64,000 nucleotides of DNA, taken from Phycisphaerales bacterium. GTDB taxonomy: Bacteria; Planctomycetota; Phycisphaerae; Phycisphaerales; UBA1924. The stretch lies in contig JALSHH010000023.1 in assembly GCA_026982335.1 (NCBI GenBank), positions 1 to 64,000 of the forward strand. The letters run 5' to 3'. The translations under genes and the position numbers were made by a program. Shown piece by piece: positions 37,085 to 46,596 of the stretch. Numbering within the stretch: the stretch's first letter is position 1; each line of letters opens with the position of its first letter. The notes beneath the pieces were generated by a model that ran no database searches, was not told the DNA's origin, and worked only from the letters and a program-made list of their open reading frames with translations.

Positions 37085-38443
37085 ATGCGCCCAACCCAAA
37101 CCCCACCATCCCAAGAACCATTCATGATCATGCTCACCCGTCTGGCAACAACCTTGGCCATCATCGCCACCGCGGTGCTCCTCGGGCTCGCCCTGCTCCC
37201 CCAATCGCACTCATTCCCCAAAATCGATCAAGTCGCCAACTTTACCGAACCTGCCCTCCAGACCAATGAACCAAACCCAGGCATCGTCGAGTGCATCATC
37301 ACCCTCGATTCAGGACGAAAAATTACTGGCGAACTTGTCCGAGAAAATGACATGGTTGTCGTTCTCGGGATCAACGGCATCGAAACCACCTTCCAACGCA
37401 AAACGGTCGCCAAAATCGTCATCCTCCCACCCGTCCAAAAGCGATACACCCAAATGCGATCCGCCATCTCCGACAATGATATCGATTCCCGACTTGCTCT
37501 CGTCGAATGGCTCCGCGCACGCAAAGCCTACGACTTGGCCATCAAAGAACTCGAATCCGTCCTCCTCATCAGTCCATCGAACCCACAGGCAAAACTCCTG
37601 CACACTTGGCTCACCGAATACAACAAACTCGGTCCGGCCAAAAAAAACTCAAACAATTCCATCCCCCCCTCGCACCCCTCAGCAGATTCCCAAAATACCC
37701 GTGATACACCAAATCGACTCCGCAGAAACCAAATCACCCCACTGACTCCCGAGCAAATCAACCTTATGCGCGTCTACGAAATCGACCTGCGTGATCCACC
37801 CAAGCTCAGGGTCCCCGATAAAACACTCCAAACCCTGATGAACCGAAAACCAGATGCCTTTTCACCCAATAAAGAACAACGCGATGCAATCTTCAAACTT
37901 CCCGAAATCGAAAAACTCAAAATCCTCTTCACCCACAAAGCACGAGACCTCTATCCCCAAGTCGCCGTGGTTGAAGACCCACAATCCATGAAAAGCTTCA
38001 GAGAAAATGTCCACGCCCAACGCGGATGGATCATCAGCGCCTGTGCCACCACCCGATGCCATGGCGGCCCAGACACAGGACCCTTCCAACTCATCAATTC
38101 CAGAACCAACTCCGACGCCACCGTCTACACCAACTTCCTCATCATCGAACAATACACCCTCCCCAACGGCTCACCCCTGATCGACTACCAAGCCCCCCAG
38201 CGATCCCCACTACTTCAAATGGGCATGGTCACCAAAAATGCACTCACTCCCCACCCCGAAATCCCCACCGGATTCCCAGGCAGAGGTTTCCGACCCATCT
38301 TCCGATCCACCCGTGATCGCAAGTACCGCGACGCGGTCGAATGGATCCGATCAATGTACCAGCCTCGCCCTGCATATGACTTCATGGACAACAACCAACC
38401 GGAACCCAAACCGAAGCCTGACTCTGACGAACCACATCCCTGA
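37085..38443 (+). CDS. Exported protein of unknown function with a CX4CH motif
   Basis: A 452-residue protein with an N-terminal signal-type helix (about 17-40, LTRLATTLAIIATAVLLGLALL). A small beta-rich part (about 65-115) has LDSGRKITGELVREND, and a short TPR-like helical pair (about 125-180) follows. A polar linker leads to the C-terminal domain, which carries C320-x4-C325-H326 (CATTRCHGG). This resembles the heme-binding CxxCH motif but with four residues between the cysteines. I cannot assign a function. No ribosome-binding site is obvious for ATG 37085; ATG 37124 just before the hydrophobic helix is an alternative. Its neighbours are fapA upstream and a lipoprotein gene downstream. Confidence 0.65.
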   Translation: MRPTQTPPSQEPFMIMLTRLATTLAIIATAVLLGLALLPQSHSFPKIDQVANFTEPALQTNEPNPGIVECIITLDSGRKITGELVRENDMVVVLGINGIETTFQRKTVAKIVILPPVQKRYTQMRSAISDNDIDSRLALVEWLRARKAYDLAIKELESVLLISPSNPQAKLLHTWLTEYNKLGPAKKNSNNSIPPSHPSADSQNTRDTPNRLRRNQITPLTPEQINLMRVYEIDLRDPPKLRVPDKTLQTLMNRKPDAFSPNKEQRDAIFKLPEIEKLKILFTHKARDLYPQVAVVEDPQSMKSFRENVHAQRGWIISACATTRCHGGPDTGPFQLINSRTNSDATVYTNFLIIEQYTLPNGSPLIDYQAPQRSPLLQMGMVTKNALTPHPEIPTGFPGRGFRPIFRSTRDRKYRDAVEWIRSMYQPRPAYDFMDNNQPEPKPKPDSDEPHP

Positions 38444-38583
38444 TACATATGCCCCTTCAGGTGTGCTACGATGAGTTTCCCCTTTTCGCGGGTCAAACCA
38501 GGAAATCTAGACTGCATCAGCGCAGCCTCTGCCCAATGGTATGAAATTGAGAGCACAAAAGTAGTCGTAAAGTAAGGATCGCA

Positions 38584-40029
38584 ATGACCACCAAAACCAG
38601 CACATCATCCATATCACGCAGCCAGTCCATCCAATTCGCTTGCGCGTGTACTTTGATCGCGCTGGCAGGAATCGCCGGATGCTCCCGATCCGATGATGCT
38701 CAAGCCGCGGTAAAAGAGGCTTCGCGTTCGTTCAACTCCGTCGCCGCAGGCGATTCGACCGCTTCGAAAACATTTTCTCAAAAAGCCTATTCGCAAACCG
38801 AACAACTTGTCTCTGAGCATACTGGCAACGAAGACGGATACGCCGAAGCCGCTGCTGTTACACTCTCTTTGGCTAAACTCGGACAAGCATCTTTGGCTTC
38901 CTCCAAAGCATCCCAGGCCGAAATCGCCGCCCTGCACAAAGCACGCATCATCCGCGGAATGATCAATGAATGGCTCACCATGACCGCCATCGCCCAAGGT
39001 GCCGGGCAGTTCGACCCGTCCGCCGAACTCAACGAAATTAACAAACTCATCTCGATCCGCAAAGATGACATCAAACAATATCAAATCCAGCGTGAACAGA
39101 TCGAAGACCGGATCGCCGAACTCGATGCTCAGGTTGATGAACTCCGCCGAAAATCAATCGTCGAACGCAATGAATCAGGCGCCCTTGAGCTCCAAATGCC
39201 ACGGGTGAGCGCAACCGAAGCCGCCAAGATTGTTGTCCGTGTCCGCGAGCACACCCTCCGCGCCGATAACTACGAACTCGAAGCGACCCGCATCGAAGGC
39301 ATCGTCGGACAACTTCGCCCCGGTGCCCGTGAAATTAGCCTCAATGTCGAAAAAGCAACCTCCCAGATTGCATTACTCGAAGACGCCCGCAATGAACTCG
39401 CCAAGCGTGAAGCATCAAGCCGGGCCGACGCCAAACTCGCCAACGAGGCCGCAGCTGCTGCCACCGAACGAATCAAAAAAGCCATTGCAGACTATGCCCA
39501 ATTCAGAAACACCCAAGTCAACGATGCCAACGAAAAAGCCATCTCACTGACCCGAGCCTCAATCAGCGCTCTCCGCGATGCCAACAAGACCATCAAGCAG
39601 ATCGCTTCGCTGACCAAAGCATCCGCCCAACAAACCCTTGCCGAGTGCTACTCACGCCAAGCAAATGGGCATGCCGAAGCAGCCATCCTCTACCACGCCC
39701 TCGCAGAAGCCGGGATCCCAGGCGACTGGGCCACCCACGCCCAAACATCCCGTAACCAACAGGCTCAGGCCAAAGCATCCGCCAATGATGCCTTCCAAAG
39801 CGCGGCTTCGGCCTTGCGCAGCGCCCGCATAAGAGGTGATGAAGGAGAAAAACTCGAAGCCACCGCTGCCCGGCTCGATCGCTTGGGAGGGCTTGAGCCC
39901 GAACCCGAGTACGAGGACACCTACGAAGAAGGCATTCCTGACACGGTGAATAAGAATGATGATGACATGGATGGCACAATGGATGACACAGATACCATCG
40001 ATAACATGGACAATCAAGACGACGGGTAA
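38584..40029 (+). CDS. Predicted lipoprotein with long coiled coils
   Basis: A 481-residue protein with a signal peptide ending in a lipobox LAGIAGC (Cys33), so it is probably anchored to a membrane by lipid. The rest is Ala/Glu/Lys-rich and almost wholly helical, with strong heptad patterns at about 135-190 (RKDDIKQYQIQREQIEDRI) and 250-330. A Glu/Asp-rich tail (EPEPEYEDTYEEG and many Asp) ends it. AAGTAAGGATCG precedes the ATG. I do not recognise a family. It may serve as an envelope spacer or scaffold, by analogy only. Confidence 0.7.
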   Translation: MTTKTSTSSISRSQSIQFACACTLIALAGIAGCSRSDDAQAAVKEASRSFNSVAAGDSTASKTFSQKAYSQTEQLVSEHTGNEDGYAEAAAVTLSLAKLGQASLASSKASQAEIAALHKARIIRGMINEWLTMTAIAQGAGQFDPSAELNEINKLISIRKDDIKQYQIQREQIEDRIAELDAQVDELRRKSIVERNESGALELQMPRVSATEAAKIVVRVREHTLRADNYELEATRIEGIVGQLRPGAREISLNVEKATSQIALLEDARNELAKREASSRADAKLANEAAAAATERIKKAIADYAQFRNTQVNDANEKAISLTRASISALRDANKTIKQIASLTKASAQQTLAECYSRQANGHAEAAILYHALAEAGIPGDWATHAQTSRNQQAQAKASANDAFQSAASALRSARIRGDEGEKLEATAARLDRLGGLEPEPEYEDTYEEGIPDTVNKNDDDMDGTMDDTDTIDNMDNQDDG

Positions 40030-40085
40030 CCCCCTGTGCCCCATACCCCGACGGAGTCGATCTCAAGCCCACCACAAGGTTCCCC

Positions 40086-41063
40086 ATGACCACCCCAACT
40101 CCATCAAACGAGACCCACACCCTCGGCAGGCCAACCATCCCCGCGGTCGATCAACACATCGTCAAACCAACCAATCCCATCATCGCCAAAGTCCACGCCA
40201 CACGCATCTGCACCGTATCGAAAAAAGCTGCCGGATTTGTCCGCCACATCGAGTTTGATGTTTCAGGAACCCCCCTCGAAAACACCTGGCACGCCGGGCA
40301 ATCCTTCGGCGTCATCCCACCAGGAACACAACCCAACGGCAAAGCACACAAACTCCGCCTCTATTCCATCGCTGCGCCAACCGGAGGCGAAACCGGCGAT
40401 GGCACCATCATCACCACCACGGTCAAGCGCGTCGTCGACGAACACTGGAACACGCACAAACTCTTCAAAGGTATCTGCTCGAACTACCTTTGCGATCTCC
40501 AAATCGGCGACGAAGTCACCCTCACCGGGCCCGTAGGCAAACGATTCCTCCTTCCCCAAAACCCCGCCGACCACGATTACATCTTCATCGCCACCGGCAC
40601 CGGGATCGCCCCGTTCCGATCCATGATCCTTGATCTGATCAAACTCAATATGCCCTCGAAAGTCGCCCTGCTCATGGGCACGCCTTACGAATCTGACCTG
40701 CTTTACCACAGCGATCTGACCAACTGGGCCAACGAGCACCAAAGTTTCACCTACCACACCGCCATCTCACGCCATATCACACCTACGCAATCCAAAAAAC
40801 TCTATGTTCAAGATCGACTCGGCGAAGACTTTGGCATCCTCGGACCCATGCTCGCTTCAGACCGCACCCTCATCTACATCTGTGGCATCGCTGGAATGGA
40901 ACTGGGGGTCTTCCAGACCCTTGCCAAACTCCTTCCACCCGATCAGCTCGCCCAATACCTCGAACTCGCCCCCGAAATCGCAAACGATATCGACCACTGG
41001 GAGCGAAAAATGATCCCCAAGAAAATCAAAAAGACCAAACGAGTCTTCCTCGAAGTCTATTGA
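40086..41063 (+). CDS. Ferredoxin-NADP reductase-like flavoenzyme
   Basis: A 325-residue protein of the plant-type ferredoxin-NADP(+) reductase superfamily. The FAD domain has GQSFGVIPPG and the flavin-binding LRLYSIAAP, then TTTVKRV and a GICSNYLCDLQIGDEV stretch. The NADP domain has FIATGTGIAPFRSMI and ends in an aromatic residue (Tyr), as in FNR, where it stacks on the flavin. It transfers electrons between ferredoxin or flavodoxin and NADP(H), in the cytoplasm. An N-terminal extension of about 40 residues is not conserved. It lies 56 bases after the lipoprotein gene; no partner ferredoxin is seen. Confidence 0.9.
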   Translation: MTTPTPSNETHTLGRPTIPAVDQHIVKPTNPIIAKVHATRICTVSKKAAGFVRHIEFDVSGTPLENTWHAGQSFGVIPPGTQPNGKAHKLRLYSIAAPTGGETGDGTIITTTVKRVVDEHWNTHKLFKGICSNYLCDLQIGDEVTLTGPVGKRFLLPQNPADHDYIFIATGTGIAPFRSMILDLIKLNMPSKVALLMGTPYESDLLYHSDLTNWANEHQSFTYHTAISRHITPTQSKKLYVQDRLGEDFGILGPMLASDRTLIYICGIAGMELGVFQTLAKLLPPDQLAQYLELAPEIANDIDHWERKMIPKKIKKTKRVFLEVY

Positions 41064-41151
41064 ACCTGAGCCAGACGACTGCGAAGACGATAAACTCTCT
41101 CCGATACTCAATTCCAAATATGCTCGCCCTTACCCAATCAGAGGCCACCCC

Positions 41152-42285
41152 GTGATCCGATCCAATCCATCCAAAATCAAATCCATCGCGCAAACCATCA
41201 TCTGTGCGGCTTCGCTCTTTGTCTTGGCCCCCACTGCCTTGGCCCAGAGCCGAGCCGACCTGCCGATGTCCACCACTGAGTCCATCTCAATCAACTCCTC
41301 CCAACGGACACAGATTGACGAGTTCATCCAAGCATGGACTGGGCGAGCACTGAGCGACAACGCCCCCGATACCAAAAAGGCAATCGAAACCCTCACCAAC
41401 CCCCTGACCCAACGAGGCGTCTCTGTCGCGTTCCGCCAAGCCTATTCCCAAGCAATCACTCCCCTGCTCAACGAGCTCGACGCCAAAAACACCATCGGCG
41501 CCAAACTCGCTTCGCTCCGCATCGCAGGTGCTTTGGCAACCCCGGCAGCTGCAACACGCATCAAAAATGCGATCAACGACGAAGACCTCGGTGTTCAACT
41601 CTTCGCCGTCGCCCGCGCAGGATACCTCTTCTCGGCAACAAAGGCGTACGGCCCGGCGATGACACAAACCGACGCACAATCACTCATTCAGGCCATCAAA
41701 GCCTTGGCCCAAGACCTGAACATCAACGGCGAGCTCCTCCGCGCTTGCGTCCGAACACTGAGCAAAGGCACCCAACTCTCCTCAAAGGACATGGGTGAAA
41801 CACGATCCCATGCAATCATCGCCCTGACTGACATCGTGGGCGCTCGGTTGCGCGCGACCAAAGTCACCGATGACCCATCCTTTGCCCAAGGCTTGGCCCT
41901 CGAATCGGCCAGCGCAATCACCGCTTCGATTTCGGACATCAGCTCCGACACCACCCCACAAGCCGTCAAAGCGGCAGTCGGACTCGGAGGCGACATCATC
42001 TCCATCCCCCTGCGCCGGGTCGTTGGTGGCACCATCGACCCCATCTCTGATCGTGATCTCACCGTCCGATCCGTCCAAGCCGGTGAAACACTCCTCTACT
42101 TCGCCCTGCGCAAAGACGCCGACCTCGATCACAAGTTCGGCAAACCTGTTCGACAAACACACTTCGCAGAACAACTCCGCACCGGCGACGATAAAACCTT
42201 CCGCAACCAAGCCTCGCTCCTGCTGGGCCCTGGGTCACCCATCGTCGAGGCCTTCGGGTTCGATGACAACCGATTCCTTCGCTAA
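41152..42285 (+). CDS. Exported helical-repeat protein of unknown function
   Basis: A 377-residue protein with a clear signal peptide (about 1-32, cleavage probably after ALA in PTALAQ). The mature part is Ala/Leu-rich and consists of helix pairs reminiscent of HEAT repeats (for example IGAKLASLRIAGALATPAAATRIKNAI and LGVQLFAVARAGYLF). No catalytic motif is seen. The start is a GTG at 41152, preceded by AGGCC. It is followed by the oligopeptide-binding protein gene after 59 bases. Function unknown; a periplasmic or surface role is expected. Confidence 0.6.
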   Translation: MIRSNPSKIKSIAQTIICAASLFVLAPTALAQSRADLPMSTTESISINSSQRTQIDEFIQAWTGRALSDNAPDTKKAIETLTNPLTQRGVSVAFRQAYSQAITPLLNELDAKNTIGAKLASLRIAGALATPAAATRIKNAINDEDLGVQLFAVARAGYLFSATKAYGPAMTQTDAQSLIQAIKALAQDLNINGELLRACVRTLSKGTQLSSKDMGETRSHAIIALTDIVGARLRATKVTDDPSFAQGLALESASAITASISDISSDTTPQAVKAAVGLGGDIISIPLRRVVGGTIDPISDRDLTVRSVQAGETLLYFALRKDADLDHKFGKPVRQTHFAEQLRTGDDKTFRNQASLLLGPGSPIVEAFGFDDNRFLR

Positions 42286-42344
42286 AGCGTAAACTTTCGC
42301 CTACAACCTGACACAACCATCCTCCGCCCCGGTATCGTGTACCC

Positions 42345-44273
42345 ATGTATCGGCTGCTCCTCCCTGTCATCCTTCTCCTCACCCTCGTCGCCCTCTCGGT
42401 GCTCTCAGATCGTCCACTCCCACGAGCGGACCTCACCTACACCAACTCTGCCGAAGTCAACACCCTCGACCCCCAGCGCATGAGTTGGATGCACGACCTG
42501 CGCACCGCACGCCTGCTCTACCAAGGGCTCGTTGCCAACGATGTCCTCGCCAGCGAATTTACCATCATCCCCGCTGTCGCCGAGTCTTGGCAGATCTCGC
42601 CCGATACGAAAACCTATACCTTCCACCTCCGCAAAAACGCCAAATGGTCCAACGGCCAACCCGTCACCGCACACGATTTCCGCTACGCCTGGCGACGCGC
42701 CCTGCTTCCCGATCTCGTCTCCGATTATGTCAAAATGTTCCTCAACATCAAAGGCGCAACCGCCTTCTACGACTGGCGACAACAACAACTCGAAGACTTC
42801 CCAGACCGCACCTTCGTTTCCGCTGCCGATCGCCAAAGGGCTGCCTACGAGCTCTGGGAACAAACCAAAGCCAAGTTTGATGAGCTCGTCGCACTCACCG
42901 CCCCCGATGACCACACCCTGATCGTCACCCTCGAACGCCCCGTCCCCTACTTCCTCGAACTCTGCGCCTTCGCCGTCTTTTCACCCGTCTACGAGCCCCT
43001 CGTCGCCCCCTATGAACGCCCAGACCCCACCACCGCACGCCTGATCCGCAAACCCGGATGGACCAAACCCGGCGTCCTCATATCCAACGGCCCGTTCATC
43101 CTCACCCAATGGCGCATGAAACGGGATATGCGATTCGAGAAAAATCCATACTTCTGGGACAAAGACGCCATTGCCATCGACTCGATTCACATCCCTTCGA
43201 TCTCCGATCCAAACGCGGCCGTCCTCGCCTACCAAACCGGAACCATCGACTGGATCGCCAATGTCACCGCCCCCTATCGAGGCGATATGGTCGCCCAAAA
43301 ACAAGCCTTCCTCGATGAACACCGCGAAGAAATCGAACGCTATCACGCCCAAGGACTCGACCAGTTCACCATCGACCGCCTCCTCCCCAACGACCCACGC
43401 GCCCACACCCACGCCGTCCCGTCCTTCGGCACCTACTTCTACAACTTCAACTGCAACCCCATCCTCCCCGATGGTCAGAAAAACCCCTTCGCCGATGCGC
43501 GCGTCCGCCGGGCCTTTGCGATGACCGTCGATAAAAAATCCGTCGCCGACCAAATCCGAAGACTCAACGAACCCACCGCCTCCACACTCATCCCTCCAAA
43601 CTCCATCGCAGGCTACACCTCTCCCGCAGGGCTCCCCAACATCGGCGATGCCAAAGACCAGACCGAGCGTGATGCCATCATCGCCCAAGCCCAGCAACTC
43701 CTCAAAGAAGCCAGCTTTCCCAATGATTTCATCGTCGAAATGGCTTTCAACAAGGACTCCGGGCATGATCTCATCGCCCAGGCCATCGCCAAAAGTTGGC
43801 AAAAACACCTGGGCGTCAAAACCAAACTCGAACAAAACGAACTCAAAATCTTCCGCGAAGACCTCAAAACCAAACAATACATGACCGCCCGCGCAGGATG
43901 GTTCGGAGACTACGGCGACCCCACCACCTTCCTCAACATCAACTACTCAACCGATGGCAACAACGACCGCGCCTACAACAACCCCCATTACGACCAACTC
44001 CTCGACCAAGCCGCCCTCGAACTTGACCCCGCCAAGCGCATGACCCTCCTCCAAGAAGCCGAGCGCATCATCGTCGAAGAAGATCTTCCCCTGATCCCCA
44101 TCTTCCACTACGCCACGATCTATATGTTCGATGCACACACACTCACCGGACTCTCAACCCACCCACGCACCAAGCAGAATCCCTACCTCATCGACATCCT
44201 CACTGACGACAAAGGGCCAAACCAACCCAAACCCATGCGCCATCACGCCGCCACGGAGGCCCCATCACCATGA
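42345..44273 (+). CDS. Oligopeptide ABC transporter substrate-binding protein (family 5)
   Basis: A 642-residue protein of the SBP_bac_5/OppA family. An N-terminal membrane helix (about 3-22) lacks a lipobox Cys and may be a signal anchor. The typical course follows: NTLDPQRMSWMHDLRTARLLYQGL, AESWQISPDTKTYTFHLRKNAKWSNG, PVTAHDFRYAWRRALLP, and NGPFILTQW...RFEKNPYFWD. It is somewhat longer than E. coli OppA (543). It delivers peptides or similar ligands to a membrane permease pair. Its stop overlaps the permease start by 4 bases, so the two are coupled. Confidence 0.9.
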   Translation: MYRLLLPVILLLTLVALSVLSDRPLPRADLTYTNSAEVNTLDPQRMSWMHDLRTARLLYQGLVANDVLASEFTIIPAVAESWQISPDTKTYTFHLRKNAKWSNGQPVTAHDFRYAWRRALLPDLVSDYVKMFLNIKGATAFYDWRQQQLEDFPDRTFVSAADRQRAAYELWEQTKAKFDELVALTAPDDHTLIVTLERPVPYFLELCAFAVFSPVYEPLVAPYERPDPTTARLIRKPGWTKPGVLISNGPFILTQWRMKRDMRFEKNPYFWDKDAIAIDSIHIPSISDPNAAVLAYQTGTIDWIANVTAPYRGDMVAQKQAFLDEHREEIERYHAQGLDQFTIDRLLPNDPRAHTHAVPSFGTYFYNFNCNPILPDGQKNPFADARVRRAFAMTVDKKSVADQIRRLNEPTASTLIPPNSIAGYTSPAGLPNIGDAKDQTERDAIIAQAQQLLKEASFPNDFIVEMAFNKDSGHDLIAQAIAKSWQKHLGVKTKLEQNELKIFREDLKTKQYMTARAGWFGDYGDPTTFLNINYSTDGNNDRAYNNPHYDQLLDQAALELDPAKRMTLLQEAERIIVEEDLPLIPIFHYATIYMFDAHTLTGLSTHPRTKQNPYLIDILTDDKGPNQPKPMRHHAATEAPSP

Positions 44274-45274
44274 TGACCCTCATCCTCCGAAGACTCCTCG
44301 CCCTGCCTTTGATTCTCCTCATCATCTTCACCATCACCCTCACCCTCGCGTGGGCGGTGCCAGGCAATCCGCTCGAAAACCCTGAAAAGCGACCCAAACC
44401 TGAGGTCATCGAGCAGATGAACAAACAATACAACCTCGATTCCTTCCCAAGGTTCTACTTCTCCTACCTCACCAGTGCCACAGGCATCAAGTACGCAACT
44501 GATTTCATCTCCGGACAAATCGAACGCGAGCGAACCCTCGCTGCCGAACAGGGGGTGCCGATGCCACCGCGTCCGATCTTTGATCTGGGCCCATCACTCA
44601 AATACGACGATCAAACCGTCAACAACATCATCTGTGACACACTCCCAGTTTCCGTCACCCTCGGAGCCTCGGCCATCCTCATCGCCCTCTTCGTCGGCGT
44701 GGGTGCCGGGATCATCGGCGCCGTCAAACCCAACTCTTTGGCCGACCTCGCCACCCTAGCCATTGCCATGATCGGCATCTCGCTTCCAAGCTTTGTCATC
44801 GGCACCGTCATGCTCTTGACCTTCTCGCTCTGGCTTGGATGGTTCCCCATCGCCCAATGGGGCACCCCCAAGAGCATCGTCTTGCCTGCCCTGACCCTCT
44901 CGCTCCCCTTCGCAGCCTACATCGCCCGCCTGACCCGCATGGGTATGATCGATGCCCTCGGAGCCGACTACATCCGCACCGCCCGCGCCAAGGGCGCTCC
45001 CGAGCGATCCATCCTGATCAAGCACGCCCTCAAAAACGCATTCTTGCCCGTCCTGAGTTTCCTCGGCCCCGCCACCGCCATGGCCATGACCGGTTCATTC
45101 GTCATCGAACGCGTCTTCACCGTCCCAGGCATGGGTGAACACTTCGTCAACGCGGTCCAGAACAAAGACCTCTTCCTCATCATCGGAGTGGTCCTCGTCT
45201 TCGCCACGATGCTGATTGTGTTCAACCTGATCGTCGATGTGCTCTACAAATGGGTCGACCCACGGATCGAATAG
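44270..45274 (+). CDS. Oligopeptide ABC transporter permease, OppB type
   Basis: A 334-residue permease with about six membrane helices (near 8-30, 120-145, 155-180, 195-220, 260-285, 300-325). The EAA loop that contacts the ATPase is clear: YIRTARAKGAPERSILIKHALKNAFLPVLSFLG. The N-terminal signature of DppB/OppB and a 70-residue extracytoplasmic loop are present. A normal Opp system needs a second permease (OppC) and two ATPases (OppD, OppF), none of which follow: the next gene is on the opposite strand. The partners must be elsewhere if the transporter is active. Confidence 0.92.
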   Translation: MMTLILRRLLALPLILLIIFTITLTLAWAVPGNPLENPEKRPKPEVIEQMNKQYNLDSFPRFYFSYLTSATGIKYATDFISGQIERERTLAAEQGVPMPPRPIFDLGPSLKYDDQTVNNIICDTLPVSVTLGASAILIALFVGVGAGIIGAVKPNSLADLATLAIAMIGISLPSFVIGTVMLLTFSLWLGWFPIAQWGTPKSIVLPALTLSLPFAAYIARLTRMGMIDALGADYIRTARAKGAPERSILIKHALKNAFLPVLSFLGPATAMAMTGSFVIERVFTVPGMGEHFVNAVQNKDLFLIIGVVLVFATMLIVFNLIVDVLYKWVDPRIE

Positions 45275-45296
45275 CCAAGATGGTGACTCTTGATCT

Positions 45297-45851
45297 TCAC
45301 GCACACCCATCGAGCATCAGCTCGAAGAACGCAAACTGATCGAAAAGATCAATCAACCCATCACCATTGATATCCGCCCGAAGATCGCCGCCAAGAAACC
45401 AGTCCGCAAAGATCAGGATATCATGGATATCAATCACACCATCATCGTTAAAATCCCCGGGGCATCCCCCCACAGGCACCAGCACTTCAATCCCTGAGTT
45501 GTTTCCATTGACGCTGTGCGTAAAAATACTGACCAACTCATACGACTCGATCGGCTCGCCATAGGCTGCAAATGCGTCCCATCCAGCACTGCCCTCTTCG
45601 AGCACCTCTCGCAAGGTATATGTTCCCGCGCCAGGAATAAACACATACACCCATGATTCGATGTATCCATCGAGCTTCCCATCTTCAAGCTCATGCCCAG
45701 AATCGACCTGCGCACCCGAGCCTGAAGATTCTTCGTTGAGCGGCATCGGGTTGAATATGGGGTTGATGCCCTCGCCAACCAAACCGAAACCAAAGGTGCC
45801 CGTCAAAACGAGCCCCGTCATCAGCGTGCAATGCATATTGAGATTCTCCAA
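45297..45851 (-). CDS. Secreted protein with a GC-type dockerin-like domain
   Basis: A 184-residue protein with a signal peptide (about 8-27). The middle has a beta-rich stretch of unknown type. The C-terminus is a dockerin-like pair of calcium-binding loops, GDFNDDGVIDIHDIL and ADINGDGLIDLFDQF, framed by cysteines (CPGDF ... LDGCA). This matches the GC-type dockerin-like anchor common in Phycisphaerae secreted proteins. Such domains mediate calcium-dependent attachment; the partner cohesin, if any, is unknown. It converges with the Opp-type permease gene, with 22 bases between the stops. Confidence 0.8.
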   Translation of the reverse strand: MENLNMHCTLMTGLVLTGTFGFGLVGEGINPIFNPMPLNEESSGSGAQVDSGHELEDGKLDGYIESWVYVFIPGAGTYTLREVLEEGSAGWDAFAAYGEPIESYELVSIFTHSVNGNNSGIEVLVPVGGCPGDFNDDGVIDIHDILIFADWFLGGDLRADINGDGLIDLFDQFAFFELMLDGCA

Positions 45852-46068
45852 AAAACAAACGGATTGGAACAGGCGATACCTCTAGTACCTCAATCGCCAC
45901 ACAAATATGCCCCGATCCTACCGCCAATTTTGTCCAGTCGCCCAATCACACCTGTGCCTTTGGACCATTCAATCGCCATCAGACACAAACCCGGCAGAAT
46001 CCCCCCCGTAAAATGGGGGTGCAAACAGCGCCATCATCACATAGAAAAAATGTCTCTCTTCTCTGATA

Positions 46069-46524
46069 TCAGCCATGGGCAATTGAAAAGCGGGCACCGG
46101 GGAGCACATCGCAGGCGATGAACTCAATCTCGGCAAATGTCTTGGCCTCTTGACCCCGAGCCGTCAGCGTCAACGCCATCGGCATCCCCGCATCGACCAC
46201 CAACACATTGGCAATCGGGTCAATCCCCACCACCGTGCCCATCACACGCCGAGGCGCACCAATGCAAGGCTCCACCCGCCTGCCTCCCGCATAAGGACAA
46301 TCCACCCGCAAAGCACGGGCAAAAATATGCCCCATCACCATCTCGCCAAGGTGCGAGCGCAGCAACGCAAGATCATCACTGGTCTCAAGCTCGATCTGAT
46401 AGCTGGTATTGGGAAAACTCAGCACAACCGCTGCTTGAGCTGTCTCGGTCGCATCGCGCACCTCAACAAGGGTTCCTCGGGCAAGTGTCGGATCAATCTT
46501 GGTCGTCGGCTCTGGGTGAATCAT
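46069..46524 (-). CDS. Conserved-looking hypothetical, small beta-barrel type
   Basis: A 151-residue protein, soluble, with alternating beta strands (GTLVEVRDATETAQAAVVLSF, VMGTVVGIDPIANVLVVDAGMPMALTLT). The pattern resembles small barrel folds but I cannot name a family. No signal or membrane segment is seen. It starts at an ATG 72 bases before the end of the glutaminase gene on the same strand and may be part of its transcript. No catalytic residues can be proposed. Confidence 0.55.
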   Translation of the reverse strand: MIHPEPTTKIDPTLARGTLVEVRDATETAQAAVVLSFPNTSYQIELETSDDLALLRSHLGEMVMGHIFARALRVDCPYAGGRRVEPCIGAPRRVMGTVVGIDPIANVLVVDAGMPMALTLTARGQEAKTFAEIEFIACDVLPGARFSIAHG

Positions 46525-46596
46525 GCCTGCATGATAAGAAGGGAATGGGCGGCGGACAATAGCAATCGAGAAGAGAACCCCACTGCCGATTGCCCA

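Noticed and set aside
42981-43877. Minus-strand frame of about 300 residues, rich in Gly, Val and Asp
   Set aside because: Antisense shadow of the substrate-binding protein gene; composition reflects the complementary codon bias.
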